A stretch of DNA of 64,000 bases from Gonatopus flavifemur (GCA_018340375.1 JAFFJZ010000025.1:2371501-2435500); one strand, 5' to 3'; shown: positions 1-10,543, numbered from the stretch's first letter. Program-made: numbers and translations. The notes: generated from the letters alone by a model not told the origin.

Positions 1-272
1 ATTTCTTTTAGCAGGTTCTACCAAAAAGCTATAAACCAAGTTTCATTAGTTATGATAATATTCCGTTCCAGTACATTCCGGTCCATGGAAGAGCGGGTCG
101 GTGCCGAATCAACGAAAAACCAAATCAACGAAAAAAAATTTACTAGCAGTATGAAGTTGTCATTTTGTATCATAAAAAATTGATCTTTCCCACATGATAT
201 GCGTTAACGAATCATTCTTTATGAAGGAAGTGGCGGATTTTTGGATTTATTTCGAAATTTATATTTTTTTAT

Positions 273-397
273 TCGGGACTATGCACATTCGGTCTTATGA
301 GCATTCGATCTTATGAGCATTCGGTATTATGAGCATTCGGGAATATGAACATTCGGTACTATGACACATTCGGTATTATGCACATTCGGTATTGTGA
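273..397. repeat. Short tandem repeat, period 16-17 bp
   Basis: About seven imperfect head-to-tail units built on CATTCGGTATTATGAG are visible, with variants such as CATTCGATCTTATGAG and CATTCGGGAATATGAA. The array is non-coding. The 75-codon frame that crosses it is made of the repeat and is not a credible gene. Confidence 0.8.
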
Positions 398-730
398 TAC
401 TCTACCGCTGAGATCACCGTTCCGTTCCAATAGAATATTCCGATACATGGGAGAGCACCCTCTGGTGTTTGATATTCCTTTGGTCTCGACACGGCAATAT
501 CCTGAAATGTTATATCCCGGATGTTCAATATCCCGAAATTCGCCGATTAGTCAATTCCCAGGGAATCTCTAGTAAGTTCCTAGGGATGAATCAATCTCCG
601 TATTTCGGGAAATCGTGGTGTCGGAACACAGAGTAGTCAGGCAAGTGCCTACCCATGTGTTGAACGCTGCACTCTTATGGATTGGAATAGTAGACCCCCT
701 TTGTCCCGGAAGTTCATCAGCCCGAAGCAC
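398..730. other. Gene-free repeat-rich stretch
   Basis: No coding region is supported. Phrases such as TTCCAGTACATGGAAGA recur near 65, 440 and 1150, so this is probably debris of another dispersed repeat. Confidence 0.5.
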
Positions 731-871
731 TAGCTAAGTTCGTTTACCGATGTCCCAAGTTACCCCAACTCGCTCCAAGTATTTTGGATTCGCTACTTCC
801 AGTTTAAGCAACGAAATGATTGGTTTGGTACAAGTTGGAGCAACTCAGGGCACGTAGAACGAACGAACCTA
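731..871. mobile_element. 141-bp palindromic MITE, copy 1
   Basis: It begins TAGCTAAGTTCG and ends GAACGAACCTA, with imperfect inverted halves (TTGCTCCAACTTG against CAACTCGCTCCAAG). A TA at each end is consistent with a TA target duplication. It is nearly identical over its full length to the copies at 2086, 5047, 5440 and 6129. Confidence 0.85.
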
Positions 872-1170
872 CTGTTGGCCTGGAATCTGAAATTCCGAAG
901 AGGTTGTAGTGAAATTTCATCTTATTCGCACGCGACGAGTGATATATAGTGAGGTTTCGGGAATACGCTCGTTCGGAATTATTGACTTCAGGCTAACAGT
1001 CCTCTGGGTTTACGGACTTTCGGGCCAACAGAGGTCTACCAGATCGGAATCATTCCAGCCGGAATATATTGGCTATTTCTCATGGAGAGTTCCCAATGGA
1101 AATATATATTTCATCATTATTTGGTTAATTTTCCATTCCGTCGGAATGTATTCCAGTACATGGAAGACAA

Positions 1171-1322
1171 GGGTAGGAGGTCATTTCACCGAGAACGTTT
1201 TGGCCGAGAATTTGTTCATTGGCAGATCGAATAACAGTAACTACCAATTCCTAGGAAATACTAGTCAGTCTCCAATACAGGAAAATTCGGCCGAAAACTT
1301 TTTCGGCCTGAAGACCCCCTAC
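1171..1322. mobile_element. GGGTAG-type palindromic MITE, copy 1
   Basis: The ends GGGTAGGAGGTCATTTC and AAGACCCCCTAC are inverted, with inner arms TTGGCCGAGAA and TTCGGCCGAAAA. A second, better preserved copy with an 8-bp target duplication lies at 37390-37542, which places this family with the non-autonomous hAT elements. Confidence 0.75.
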
Positions 1323-1607
1323 TGGAGACAAAAACACCTGTTTTCGTCGGAACGGAAGCCTCAAAAACGTTGCATTCCAGTTGAATAATCTATCGCACGG
1401 GAGAGCACTCTGACATCTACGAATCCGTATAATAATGTTTAGTAATAGCGAACAAAAATACCGACTATGTTTCCACCAGGCGTAAATAAAACAGGATTGA
1501 AATGGAATCATCTAATCGCGATCCAAGCATTCTCTTGTCAAAAATGTACTCGTCTGTTTAGTGGTCATTTCCTGTTATTCAATCCTATTTCAATTCTGTT
1601 TCAAGTC

Positions 1608-1763
1608 CGGTGGAGCAGCAGTCACACGATGAAAAGCCATTTACCCGAACGCAGTGAAGTTTGTGGCAATTTGAGGAGGCCTAGGAACTCCTAGTAATTA
1701 TTCTCGGATCCACAAATGATTGTCTCCCGGGTGAATGTGATTTTGGGCATTTGCTACCTCACT
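1608..1763. mobile_element. MITE fragment, GTAGCAAGTGCC family, copy 1
   Basis: The segment from the AGCAGTCACACG region to GGGCATTTGCTACC is clearly homologous to 3657-3795, sharing CATTTGAGGA, TAATTATTCTCGGATCC and a terminal GGGCA(C/T)TTGCTACC. The left end is degraded. Confidence 0.55.
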
Positions 1764-2085
1764 CGTCTTTACCACACTGGATATACGATATAGATCTCCG
1801 CAATATAAACGTAACCACCCGTGAGCTCGAAATTTCCTGACTCATCAGAAACTGATACTTTCTAAGGGAATTACTGAAAAGTACTAGTTTTCGACCAGTT
1901 AAAAACTTTTGGGCCAACAGGTGGTTACTTACAAATGTCTAGGACGAATTGAATGTGATAGAAGACTGAATAGCAATCAAATCCCGAGCTGAATGGTTAA
2001 AAATGGACGGAAATTCAAAACTATATGAATTCATTCTTACACATTAATTTCCCTATGTAGATTCAACAAATCCAAGTCAATACAA

Positions 2086-2226
2086 TAGCTAAGTTCGTTT
2101 ACCGATGTCCCAAGTTACCCCAACTCGCTCCAAGTATTTTGGATTCGCTACTTCCAGTTTAAGCAACGAAATGATTGGTTTGGTACAAGTTGGAGCAACT
2201 CAGAGCACGTAGAACGAACGAACCTA
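2086..2226. mobile_element. 141-bp palindromic MITE, copy 2
   Basis: This is the same element as 731-871, with one visible change (CAGAGCACG instead of CAGGGCACG), bounded by TA. Confidence 0.85.
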
Positions 2227-2250
2227 ATAATTCATCCGATTAGATCATAG

Positions 2251-2327
2251 CAGAGATGAGTTGGGAGAGATTGCTAACGAAGCTTCAAAACGTGGTCCGG
2301 GTGGTAACCTCTCCCAACTCATCTCTG
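2251..2327. mobile_element. 77-bp mini-palindrome with hAT-like ends
   Basis: Perfect 19-bp inverted ends, CAGAGATGAGTTGGGAGAG and its complement, surround a 39-bp middle that contains ATTGCTAACG. The same terminal sequence bounds the BED-hAT remnant at about 20939 and the fragment at 3875, so this is probably an internally deleted relative. Confidence 0.7.
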
Positions 2328-2536
2328 ATCATGAACATAGGAATATAAGGATGGAGTGTTAACTCCACTTCCTAACGAGGGGTGTAAAATAGAAGGGAGC
2401 CCCGAGGAAAGTATGCGATTCTTCGATTGGTTGACCTAGTACAACTAGATAATCTGGGGAGTAATCATTCCAGTATATTATAGAGTTCAGTGCTTATGCC
2501 TTTTGAGCCTAGTATACCATAATACCAGATGATCAT

Positions 2537-2800
2537 AAGGCTGAAAATTCATGCGAGCGTTATGACGACGCGTCAACACTGGTTGAAGAAATACAAGCTG
2601 TGGGATCTCCTATTTCCATCAATGTTGACGCGGCGTCAAAACGTTCGCATGAGTTTCCAGCCTTATCCCGGGTACTCATGTTAGCGACTGTCGCGCGCGA
2701 CATCATGAGAAGAAAAAAGAGATCCGAGTTGAAAATATCTTTCCTCTTTTTTCTTCTAATCATGTCGCGCGCGATAGTCGCTAGCGTGAGTCTCCGGCCT
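2537..2800. repeat. Two adjacent long hairpins
   Basis: Arms of about 50 bp (CATGCGAGCGTTATGACG with CGTCAAAACGTTCGCATG) close around 2540-2660. A second hairpin at 2678-2795 has arms containing GCGACTGTCGCGCGCGACAT and ATGTCGCGCGCGATAGTCGC. Both are typical of foldback MITEs. The frames through them are by-products of the palindromes. Confidence 0.75.
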
Positions 2801-2805
2801 AAGGC

Positions 2806-2900
2806 CGGATATCAATGTGAAATTAGTTCCAGTACCCTTCCCCTTGGCGGCACTGAGATTGATTCTAAAAATTCTCCTATTGAGTTCATACACCCTGGAT
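2806..2900. repeat. Half copy of a CAGGGGRCATGAACTC-type element
   Basis: The stretch containing TTCCCCTTGGCGGCACTGA to GAGTTCATACACCCTG is homologous to both arms of the palindrome at 12818-13032. Only one arm is present here. Confidence 0.55.
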
Positions 2901-2977
2901 ACAACGACCTATATCCACTGAGATACTTCTATTTATTGGAATGGCTCATATATTCCGGTCTTGGTGTTCTCGTTCTT

Positions 2978-3092
2978 TTGTGGATGCTTCCGATTGCGAA
3001 AGTCCTTGGCCCCAGGGGCTATGAAAATGAACTCCCATTGGCTGATTCATGGCCTCCGGGGCCAAGGGCTTTCGCAAACGGAAGCATCCACT
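2978..3092. repeat. Hairpin, GC-rich arms
   Basis: GTGGATGCTTCCGATTGCGA on the left pairs with the TTCGCAAACGGAAGCATCCAC region on the right, with CTTGGCCCC and GGGGCCAAG pairing internally. This is a foldback structure of about 115 bp with no coding content. Confidence 0.75.
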
Positions 3093-3148
3093 GTGTGGCC
3101 ATGAAGGTATCCAATAGGCAAAGTAGCAAGAGACCGAAATTGCATTGG

Positions 3149-3566
3149 TAAACACCCGTGGGACCGAAAAACCGTTGAACCGAAATTTATTTTATCGAAT
3201 GACAATAATCCGAAAAATTCTTGGTGACATTTTATCTTATTCGAACACGACTAGTAACGTATAGTAAGATTTCGGAATATTGTCATTCGGTAAAATAAAT
3301 TTCGGTCCAACGGTGTTGCGGCCAGTGATCCCAGGATGCGGGAGCTGGCGGCCCCCACCACGCGGTCGGTGGGACACTAATACTGTTTCAGCGCGTGTCC
3401 GTGTGAACAGAGAAAGTCTATATTCTAGACTTTCTTCCTTTCTCATACGGACGCGCAGTGAGACAGTGTTAGTGTCCCACCCACCGCGTGGTGGGGGCCG
3501 CCAGCTCCCGCATTCTGGGATCACTGATTTCGGCTTAACGAGCTTTCGGTCCAACGAGTGTTTACC
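3149..3566. mobile_element. Compound foldback element, nested hairpins
   Basis: The outer inverted ends are GTAAACACCCGTGGGACCGA and TCGGTCCAACGAGTGTTTAC. Inside are two further palindromes, 3171-3310 (arms ACCGAAATTTATTTTA) and 3318-3530. The second has arms of about 90 bp rich in GGGAGCTGGCGGCCCCCACC. The nesting suggests insertion of one foldback into another or outgrowth of the arms. Confidence 0.8.
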
Positions 3567-3576
3567 ATTGCATTTA

Positions 3577-3800
3577 CCCGAAAAACAATCGTTGATGAAT
3601 CCGAAGATAATTACTAGAAGTTTCTAGCTCTCCTCAAATAGCCACAGACCGGTAGAGTAGCAAGTGCCTGGAAGGCCATTCATCCGAAAGCGGTAAAGTC
3701 TGTGACCATTTGAGGAAGGCTAGAAACTTTTGTTAATTATTCTCGGATCCACAAATCATTGTTTTTCGAGTGAATGCAATTTCGGGCACTTGCTACCTTA
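3577..3800. mobile_element. Palindromic MITE, GTAGCAAGTGCC family, copy 2
   Basis: The outer arms CCCGAAAAACAATCGTTGAT and the complement near 3755-3770 pair, and TTACTAGAAGTTTCTAGC pairs with GCTAGAAACTTTTGTTAA. An inner core at 3657-3795 is shared with 1608-1763. It is non-coding. Confidence 0.65.
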
Positions 3801-3874
3801 CCATCCGATAGAATATTCCAAGAGTTATACGAAATTCTTCAATTTGGAACATAACAGGATCGCATAAACTGAAC

Positions 3875-4110
3875 CACAGATGAGTTGGAGAGATTGCTAA
3901 CGATATATGAAAACTATGGTCCAGTTTCTGATTGGTGGTATCACGTTTTCCGTCATGCTTCCATGCTGATTGACTTGGAACAAAAATTGAACCAATAACA
4001 TAATTTTTTTCAAAAGGAAAAAACCAGGGTTGCCAACTGGCCGGTTTTCGACCGGCCTGGCCGGTTTTTTTATCCTCAGGCCGGGTGCCGGTCAGAAATT
4101 GTTATGCGAT
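3875..4110. mobile_element. Terminal fragment of a BED-hAT type element
   Basis: ACAGATGAGTTGGAGAGATTG, GGTATCACGTTTTCC and CAGGGTTGCCAACTGGCCGG occur in the same order as in the right end of the hAT remnant (about 20800-20939, inverted). No coding part is present here. Confidence 0.5.
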
Positions 4111-4276
4111 ACAATTTGTATTCCACCTCCGTTTTCCTAAAAGTTCATCAACCTAAGGTTTTTTGATTGATTAAAAACTTGTAATGTTTAGTGAAATTAC
4201 CAAGAATTAGTAGTTTTTAAGTTGAGTTTCGCTATAGAGTGATCAATTCAAACACACAAGTTACGTGAATTTTGGG

Positions 4277-4411
4277 TAAGTTTATTTAGTGCGTTCCAAG
4301 TTACCTCAACTTGTTCCAAGTATTTCGTATTCGCTATTTCCAGCTAAAAGAACAAATTGATTGGTTTAATACAAGTTGGAGGAATATAAGGCACGTAGAA
4401 CAAACAAACCT
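4277..4411. mobile_element. 141-bp MITE family, diverged copy 3
   Basis: The stretch from GCGTTCCAAGTTACCTCAAC to GGCACGTAGAACAAACAAAC aligns with the family but carries many substitutions. It is therefore an older insertion than copies 1, 2, 4, 5 and 6. Confidence 0.7.
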
Positions 4412-5046
4412 GCAACCCTAGGGAAAAAAGTGAGTGATGTGCTATTGGTCATAAGGTCTAGCTACACAAGTTTCGTAAAGACGAACATAGACGTAATTGG
4501 CTGCGCACTGGTGCAGATGCCCGTAGTGATCATCCTTCCGTTCTTTACGTTCACGTTCACGTACTTGTGTAGACCTATACTGTGTACTAGGCCTATAGAG
4601 TTCATCACTTTTGTTAACTAACATCGCATTACCAAGAGTATATCCCCCAGTACAAATGCGAATAGATTCGGATAAAAATTTGAAAATGGATACAAAAATA
4701 GGATTGAGGTGGATAGAAATGCAATCAAATTTTATTCGTTTCAGTCCTATTTTTGTATCCATTTTCAAATTTCTATCCGAATCCATTCACGTTTGCATGA
4801 GGGTCGCTATTGGTAGAAATTGTGAAATACTATCATGGTGTGAAAGAAAGGTGTTGCAACTAGAACGTTTGTTATGAGATTTTGTGAAGCTCTTCGTGTC
4901 ATGTTCCTGAGCTTGATCACCTGAGGTCTCCGAAACAAAAAGTAAAATTCTTAACCTTTTTCGTCACAAACTATGACAAACATAGTATAGAAGGTTATGG
5001 AGATATTTATTTGGAATTTCATGAACCCAATGAAATATCAAATCAA
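4412..5046. other. Gene-free stretch with a palindrome
   Basis: An inverted pair at 4663-4786 (ATTCGGATAAAAATTTG and CAAATTTCTATCCGAAT) and another around 4470-4570 (CGTAAAGACGAAC with GTTCACGTACTTG) indicate further foldback debris. No gene is supported. Confidence 0.55.
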
Positions 5047-5187
5047 TAGCTAAGTTCGTTTACCGATGTCCCAAGTTACCCCAACTCGCTCCAAGTATTT
5101 TGGATTCGCTACTTCCAGTTTAAGCAACGAAATGATTGGTTTGGTACAAGTTGGAGCAACTCAGGGCACGTAGAACGAACGAACCTA
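5047..5187. mobile_element. 141-bp palindromic MITE, copy 4
   Basis: A full-length copy bounded by TA, nearly identical to 731-871. A homopolymer of G lies about 90 bp downstream at 5278-5294. Confidence 0.85.
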
Positions 5188-5439
5188 TTGTGTCATACCA
5201 GATTTTTGAAAGAAAAGTAGAAATGATAAATTTTTTGTATTTCAAGTTCCTACACATATCAGTATTTTTTGAACATGGGGGGGGGGGGGGGGGGAATATC
5301 TCAGAAAACTTTGGATTGAAATTGAAGTCTCATCAATACTGATCTGAAAACATTTTACTCGTGATGATTCCAGAAATGGAGTGATATTTTATTTCGGGAT
5401 AGTATAAAAACTTATTTTAGTGGTTTCTTGGATTTGCAT

Positions 5440-5580
5440 TAGCTAAGTTCGTTTACCGATGTCCCAAGTTACCCCAACTCGCTCCAAGTATTTTGGATTC
5501 GCTACTTCCAGTTTAAGCAACGAAATGATTGGTTTGGTACAAGTTGGAGCAACTCAGGGCACGTAGAACGAACGAACCTA
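5440..5580. mobile_element. 141-bp palindromic MITE, copy 5
   Basis: A full-length copy bounded by TA. It is only 253 bp from copy 4 and in the same orientation. Confidence 0.85.
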
Positions 5581-5797
5581 TTGATTGCGTGGAAGTTCAT
5601 GAATTGTTCATTATAAAAACTAACCAATTCCAAAACAAAGAGCATGTCAACTATCCATGTTTATCCCAAATTTAATGAATTTCGATTTCATATTCACAAG
5701 AATTTACTGCAATTCAATGAAATTTGAGGATCATATTATGTTTTTTATTTGAAATAGAAGAATTTATGAATGCAAATGTGAAATTTTCATTCAACAA

Positions 5798-6040
5798 TTG
5801 GCTTTTCCTGTTTGTTTAATTCTACTTTTTGATCATGAGACATCTGGTCAGCGTGACCGTCAAAATACTAGATCCAACGTAATTCATCAATCATTACTCC
5901 TTAGTAAAGAGAATGACAAATCACAACAAAACAAAATACTAAAAACGATCACCCTGCATCTGGTGGATACTTTAAGAAACATGATACGAAAGGCTTCAAC
6001 GTATGAAGCCTACTTGCAACACCTTTCTTTGACACCATGA
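5798..6040 (+). CDS. Hypothetical 80-codon reading frame
   Basis: The frame opens with a hydrophobic stretch (MAFPVCLILLF) and continues with a polar, helix-prone sequence ending EAYLQHLSLTP. It lies between two MITE copies. I do not recognise it. It could be an exon of a host gene or a chance frame, and no splice sites or conserved motif decide the matter. Confidence 0.2.
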   Translation: MAFPVCLILLFDHETSGQRDRQNTRSNVIHQSLLLSKENDKSQQNKILKTITLHLVDTLRNMIRKASTYEAYLQHLSLTP

Positions 6041-6047
6041 ATATCAT

Positions 6048-6114
6048 TAGGTTCGTTCGTTCTACCTGCTCTGAGTTGCTCCAACTTGTACCAAATCAAT
6101 CATTTCGTTGCTTA
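6048..6114. mobile_element. 141-bp MITE family, partial inverted copy 7
   Basis: It begins TAGGTTCGTTCGTTCTACC and stops at CGTTGCTTA, so only half of an inverted copy is present. It sits just before copy 6, giving a head-to-head pair. Confidence 0.75.
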
Positions 6115-6128
6115 AAAGCATTAGCTAA

Positions 6129-6269
6129 TAGCTAAGTTCGTTTACCGATGTCCCAAGTTACCCCAACTCGCTCCAAGTATTTTGGATTCGCTACTTCCAG
6201 TTTAAGCAACGAAATGATTGGTTTGGTACAAGTTGGAGCAACTCAGAGCACGTAGAACGAACGAACCTA
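6129..6269. mobile_element. 141-bp palindromic MITE, copy 6
   Basis: A full-length copy bounded by TA, nearly identical to copies 1, 2, 4 and 5. Confidence 0.85.
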
Positions 6270-6669
6270 TTGATAACTGATAGGGTGTTTCAAGAGTGGA
6301 TTACTGTTGGTAGGAATAGTGGAATCTACGTGGCACAGAATTTTTACCAACAATATTCCACTTTGGAAACTTTTGAAATTGGTTATCAAGAGTATTTCAT
6401 AATTTCTACTCAAAGGGATATTCTCTTAGTAAGGTTAATCGGTCATTGGCTATAAATGGCTCAGACCTTTCAAATACCTATACGTTAATTTCCAGTCTAT
6501 TCGTCAGCAGCGTGATTCGAAATGTTGTATCGGTTAACAAGAGGGATGTGCTCTGCAGCCAATAGTGTATCACTTGTTTCTTCCCTAGCGTAACTTCAGC
6601 TACGAACACGGTCTAAGAGAATTGGGTGATCTAACTCTTCAAAACTGCTGTGATTATTTCATGCAGTTT
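6270..6669. other. Gene-free stretch
   Basis: Nothing beyond a weak inverted pair (GGAATAGTGGAAT against ATTCCACTTTGG) is visible. It forms the left flank of the 7-kb hAT-like element. Confidence 0.5.
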
Positions 6670-7310
6670 ACTCACAGGGTGTCTACTAAAATCCCAAAAC
6701 AAAATTCCCTGACTTTTCCAGGTTTTCCAGATCGGATTTTAGAAAATTCCAGGTCAAAAATATATTATTTAATTTGACAGCATAAATACAAATTTTATTT
6801 TTCTTAGCACATTATTTCAACTCTTTTTTTCTATAATTCATAATGTAATACACATATTACCATCAATGCAGCCTCATGAAATGGATTAATTCACTAATAT
6901 ATGAGAAATGAGCATATAATAAAAATCAAAATGAAAATTTTTTGTCATGAACTATTGAACTTTATTTCAAAGAAAGAATACATGAATTACGCATCGTCAA
7001 TGAATTCAAACTTTCAATTCTTGTGCTGAGAAAAAACTTTGTCCCTAAAAACGAAATAAATAAATAAATAAAATCCACCTCAGATTTATTTCAAAATTAA
7101 AAAAAATTTTAAATGACTCAAGAATTTTAAGTATTGTAACAAACATTGTGATTGAAAAAAAACCGATGTTTCCTATGAATTTGGATAGACAACATACTGA
7201 ATGGCATTTATACACATATGACACAGTCTTGAAGTTTTTCGTAGTTATTAAATAATAGCAAAGATGGAAACGTATGATCTCATGCACATTTGATCCAAAC
7301 TAACCAGTGC

Positions 7311-9659
7311 TCAGTTTTTGAATGATTTCTCCAAGTCTGCAATTTCTTGTTCGATATTTTGCATTGATGAACAATTTTCTTCGAACATTTTTCTTTTCTT
7401 ATTTTTCAGTTCTTCGATCTGTTTAAGAGTTTTCCTTTTGTTTTGAGCTTTCTCAAGTTTTTCTTCCTCTAATTTTCTTTTTTCTTTCAGGACAGATTTC
7501 CATTTTTGGTTAGCTTGCGCAACGTAATATAATATTTCTTTCGTTATTTGCACATTTTCAATTCCTCCTATGTTTAAAACTGAATCATATATTATCCTCT
7601 GAGCAACTAATGACTCGTTAGAAAGATTTTCCATTAAACAATCGGCATTTATTGAAAAACCTCTTTCCACTGCAGCGTTACCGTGATAAAGAATCAAGAC
7701 CATCTGTACAAAGCGGCTAAAGTTTTCATTAGATTCATGTTTTAAGTATGGTGTAAATAAATGATCCAATCTATCAGTTTTCCTATTGAATGATTTACAT
7801 GCTTGTTGCATTGCTGGATTTTCACAAAGTGCTTTGTAACTCCGTTCAATATTTTCAGCAGTACGACCAGAAAACCAGTTATTTTCTGTAAACACTTCAA
7901 GAGCCAAACTCAAGCAGTGGACCCCATATTTTGAATTCAATATATTTTCTGGATTAAGGCAAGCGGCTCCTTTTGTTATTCTGTATTTCAGAGGGGATCT
8001 TTCTAAGATTTTTCCAATGCATTCAATCAAACAATTTCTGCACTCATTTGTAAATGTTAAGATCTGGAGATCAGTAATATTTTTATTGGTACTTCTCAAT
8101 GATTTTATAGCAGAACGAGTTTGATAGCCCAGATTGATTTGTTTCGAGGGTTTGAGATTTTTGGATTCTTCCAAGTCGATTTTAGCTAGTTTTTCTGCCG
8201 TATTTGCAGCGTCCAACACTTCTTCTTTAACAAAGCGGGACAAAAGAAGTTGTAACAGATCGTGCAAAGATTTGTGGAGGAATGGGGTTAAAGGAGCATC
8301 ACTTTGGAAATCCACAAGAAAAGGTTCCAAATCGCCCGCTAGAGATTGAAAGAATGCTAATTGTACAGGAAGAAAATCATCTTTTAAAGCTTTTTCAACA
8401 TTCTGTAGACTAGCACATTTCGGCAAACATTTTTCCTTCCTCGCAGTTTTGATATACTCTTTGATATTGGGTAAAATCTCAATTGCTCTTTCAGCAACAC
8501 TGACATTACACAGCCACCTCACAGAACAAAACTTTCGGGGAAAGATACTGGATTTCGTAAATCTAGTAAAATCTGCACGTCTAGCAGGGACATTTTTGAA
8601 GAGATTATAAATTCCCCGTAAAAAAGATACAATATCCCATCCTGTGGCTTGTATTCCAGTTTTGAATGCTCCATGTACAACGTGGAGACCACAAGAACCC
8701 GTTTGAATGAAACATTGGCTTGTTGGCGAAATCTTTATTTCTTCTTGAAGTTCTCTCAGAAATTTCCAATTCACTGAAGGTCCATCCATAGCAATTTGGA
8801 GAATATGCTGTAGCCTGATGTCCATCAACGCTTTTTTGAAACTATCCAGGAGATCTGATGAGGTGCTATGACCTAAAAACATTGAAGAGAAGTATCGAGT
8901 GCACACTTTACCCTGAGCAGAACACCAATATCTGATGATCAAATCCATTTGGTTGGATTGAGCAATTTTATTGAGAGATTCATCAAAACTTATTGTGAAG
9001 AAAGATAATGTTTTGATATAATCAACGAATTTATCTTGAAAGTAGGGAGCAAGGCCATAACAAATAGTATATGCAACTTTGTCTTTATTCAGTTGCATCT
9101 CTTTGGCCACACGAGAATCAACAAACATGGACGGAAATAATTTCACCGCATTAGCAGCTACACGTAGAGACAAGTGGCACATTATTACGTGTAAACACCA
9201 CAATGCTTCAGCTTTTTTGACCTCATCTTTTTTAATAAAATTCTCTAATGTTCCTGCAGAAGTATTATTTGGCACACGGTTCGTGATCGTCGCACTATTC
9301 CTTTGATTTGACGTAATTTTATTAGCATTATCATCTAGATTTTTTGATACTGTATTTTCGCACTGATTTCCTTCTTTATATTCATCTTGGTTGTTGCATG
9401 TCGAAGAATTTCGTTGAGGAGTTACAAATGTACGAATGTCTAAAGATTCACGTTGGCTTAACACCGCCCTCTTATGTTTCACACTTACTTCATGACTCTT
9501 CAAGGCTTGAACTCCCATATTACTAAGACTGAAAACACTGTTACAAATTTTGCATTGTGCATTGTTATTGTTTTTGGGATCCCTATTTACCCATTCAGCA
9601 AAACTTGGGTTCAAAGTGGGATCTGTCCACTCTGGTCTAAATCCAGTCTTTTTCCGCAT
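7311..9659 (-). CDS. BED-finger hAT-family transposase, intact, 782 aa
   Basis: This is predicted to be the nuclear DNA-binding transposase of the surrounding element. Near the N-terminus is a BED-type finger: CKIC, then a conserved ALKSHEVSVKHK giving the two histidines (about residues 36-62). The middle holds a conserved catalytic-domain-like block with SFDES and a C-H motif in QTGSCGLHVVHGAFK. Near residues 665-690 is the hAT dimerisation signature HGNAAVERGFSINADCL. The C-terminus is a charged coiled coil (about 720-782, rich in K and E). There is no internal stop or frameshift, and the length is normal for an autonomous hAT. Domesticated relatives exist, but terminal repeats and a target duplication around it argue for a mobile gene. 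I cannot tell whether it is expressed. Confidence 0.85.
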   Translation of the reverse strand: MRKKTGFRPEWTDPTLNPSFAEWVNRDPKNNNNAQCKICNSVFSLSNMGVQALKSHEVSVKHKRAVLSQRESLDIRTFVTPQRNSSTCNNQDEYKEGNQCENTVSKNLDDNANKITSNQRNSATITNRVPNNTSAGTLENFIKKDEVKKAEALWCLHVIMCHLSLRVAANAVKLFPSMFVDSRVAKEMQLNKDKVAYTICYGLAPYFQDKFVDYIKTLSFFTISFDESLNKIAQSNQMDLIIRYWCSAQGKVCTRYFSSMFLGHSTSSDLLDSFKKALMDIRLQHILQIAMDGPSVNWKFLRELQEEIKISPTSQCFIQTGSCGLHVVHGAFKTGIQATGWDIVSFLRGIYNLFKNVPARRADFTRFTKSSIFPRKFCSVRWLCNVSVAERAIEILPNIKEYIKTARKEKCLPKCASLQNVEKALKDDFLPVQLAFFQSLAGDLEPFLVDFQSDAPLTPFLHKSLHDLLQLLLSRFVKEEVLDAANTAEKLAKIDLEESKNLKPSKQINLGYQTRSAIKSLRSTNKNITDLQILTFTNECRNCLIECIGKILERSPLKYRITKGAACLNPENILNSKYGVHCLSLALEVFTENNWFSGRTAENIERSYKALCENPAMQQACKSFNRKTDRLDHLFTPYLKHESNENFSRFVQMVLILYHGNAAVERGFSINADCLMENLSNESLVAQRIIYDSVLNIGGIENVQITKEILYYVAQANQKWKSVLKEKRKLEEEKLEKAQNKRKTLKQIEELKNKKRKMFEENCSSMQNIEQEIADLEKSFKN

Positions 9660-9810
9660 TTTTTCAAATCACAATAGAATAGTTTATCGTCAACAGTTTA
9701 ACTCATCTGAAACATAGAGAATCAAAATAGCCAACTTGAAATTAACTGTTTAAAAAAGCAGAAAAATGGTTGATCATCCAAGTACTACAAAAATGTTACA
9801 CAATAAAAGA

Positions 9811-10226
9811 CCCTGCTAAAAATTTCCCATAGAAAACGATAAGATTTTTCCTATCGGTTTCAATGTGGTTTCTAAAACTGGAATTCCCGGAGCGTCATGT
9901 AAATTCACGATAGGAATTCTATCGGTTCATATCGTTCCCTGTAGGATTTGAGAAAAATGTATCTGATTTCATCGTGAAAATCCTTTACAGAAACTATCAG
10001 TTATTTGAAAGAATATAATCGTACTTTTTTGAATAACTGGTATTTCTTCTACAGGAATTTTACGATATAACCAGATACATTTCTTCCAAATCCTATAGAA
10101 AACGATAAAAACCGATGATTTCTATCGTGAATTCACGATGACGCTCCGGGAAATTCCAGTTTCAGAAACCACATTGAAACCAATAGAAAAAATCTTATCG
10201 TTTTCTATGGGAAATTTTTAGCAGGG
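9811..10226. mobile_element. 416-bp foldback MITE nested in the 7-kb element
   Basis: The left arm CCCTGCTAAAAATTTCCCAT and the right arm ATGGGAAATTTTTAGCAGGG are perfect inverted ends. Pairing continues inward (GAAAACGATAAGATTTTT; TGACGCTCCGGGAA) for roughly 190 bp per arm. Confidence 0.85.
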
Positions 10227-10440
10227 GATATACAGTGGAAACGACACCGAAAATATTCCCATAAAGTCAAATCCAAATCTCTGTATTAATGTAACCCCAT
10301 TTAGTACTAAATCAACACAATTCCGTATCAAATTAAGCATCATTTAAGTTGGACTTCATTTTTATTGCGGTTTTCTTCAGTGTAGGGGACACTGTAATAT
10401 TAATCATGATAAATATTCAAAATCTGAATAATGATATGTA

Positions 10441-10543
10441 CAGTACAACCTGTGAATAGGGCCGCTTCCTGTCTTCTTATCACCCAAGACAAAAGCATGA
10501 GAATGAAAAAGATGGTAAGCGGCCTTATTCACAGGTTGCACTG
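10441..10543. mobile_element. 103-bp MITE with TA target site
   Basis: The inverted ends CAGTACAACCTGTGAATAGG and CCTTATTCACAGGTTGCACTG, extending into GCCGCTT and AAGCGGC, are flanked by TA on both sides. Confidence 0.8.

Noticed and set aside
3237..3627. Overlapping frames of 105 and 115 codons with matching proteins on opposite strands
   Set aside because: The mirror-image proteins come from the palindromic DNA of the foldback element.
5278..5294. Run of 17 G as a regulatory quadruplex
   Set aside because: A single homopolymer without context is more likely slippage or an assembly artefact.
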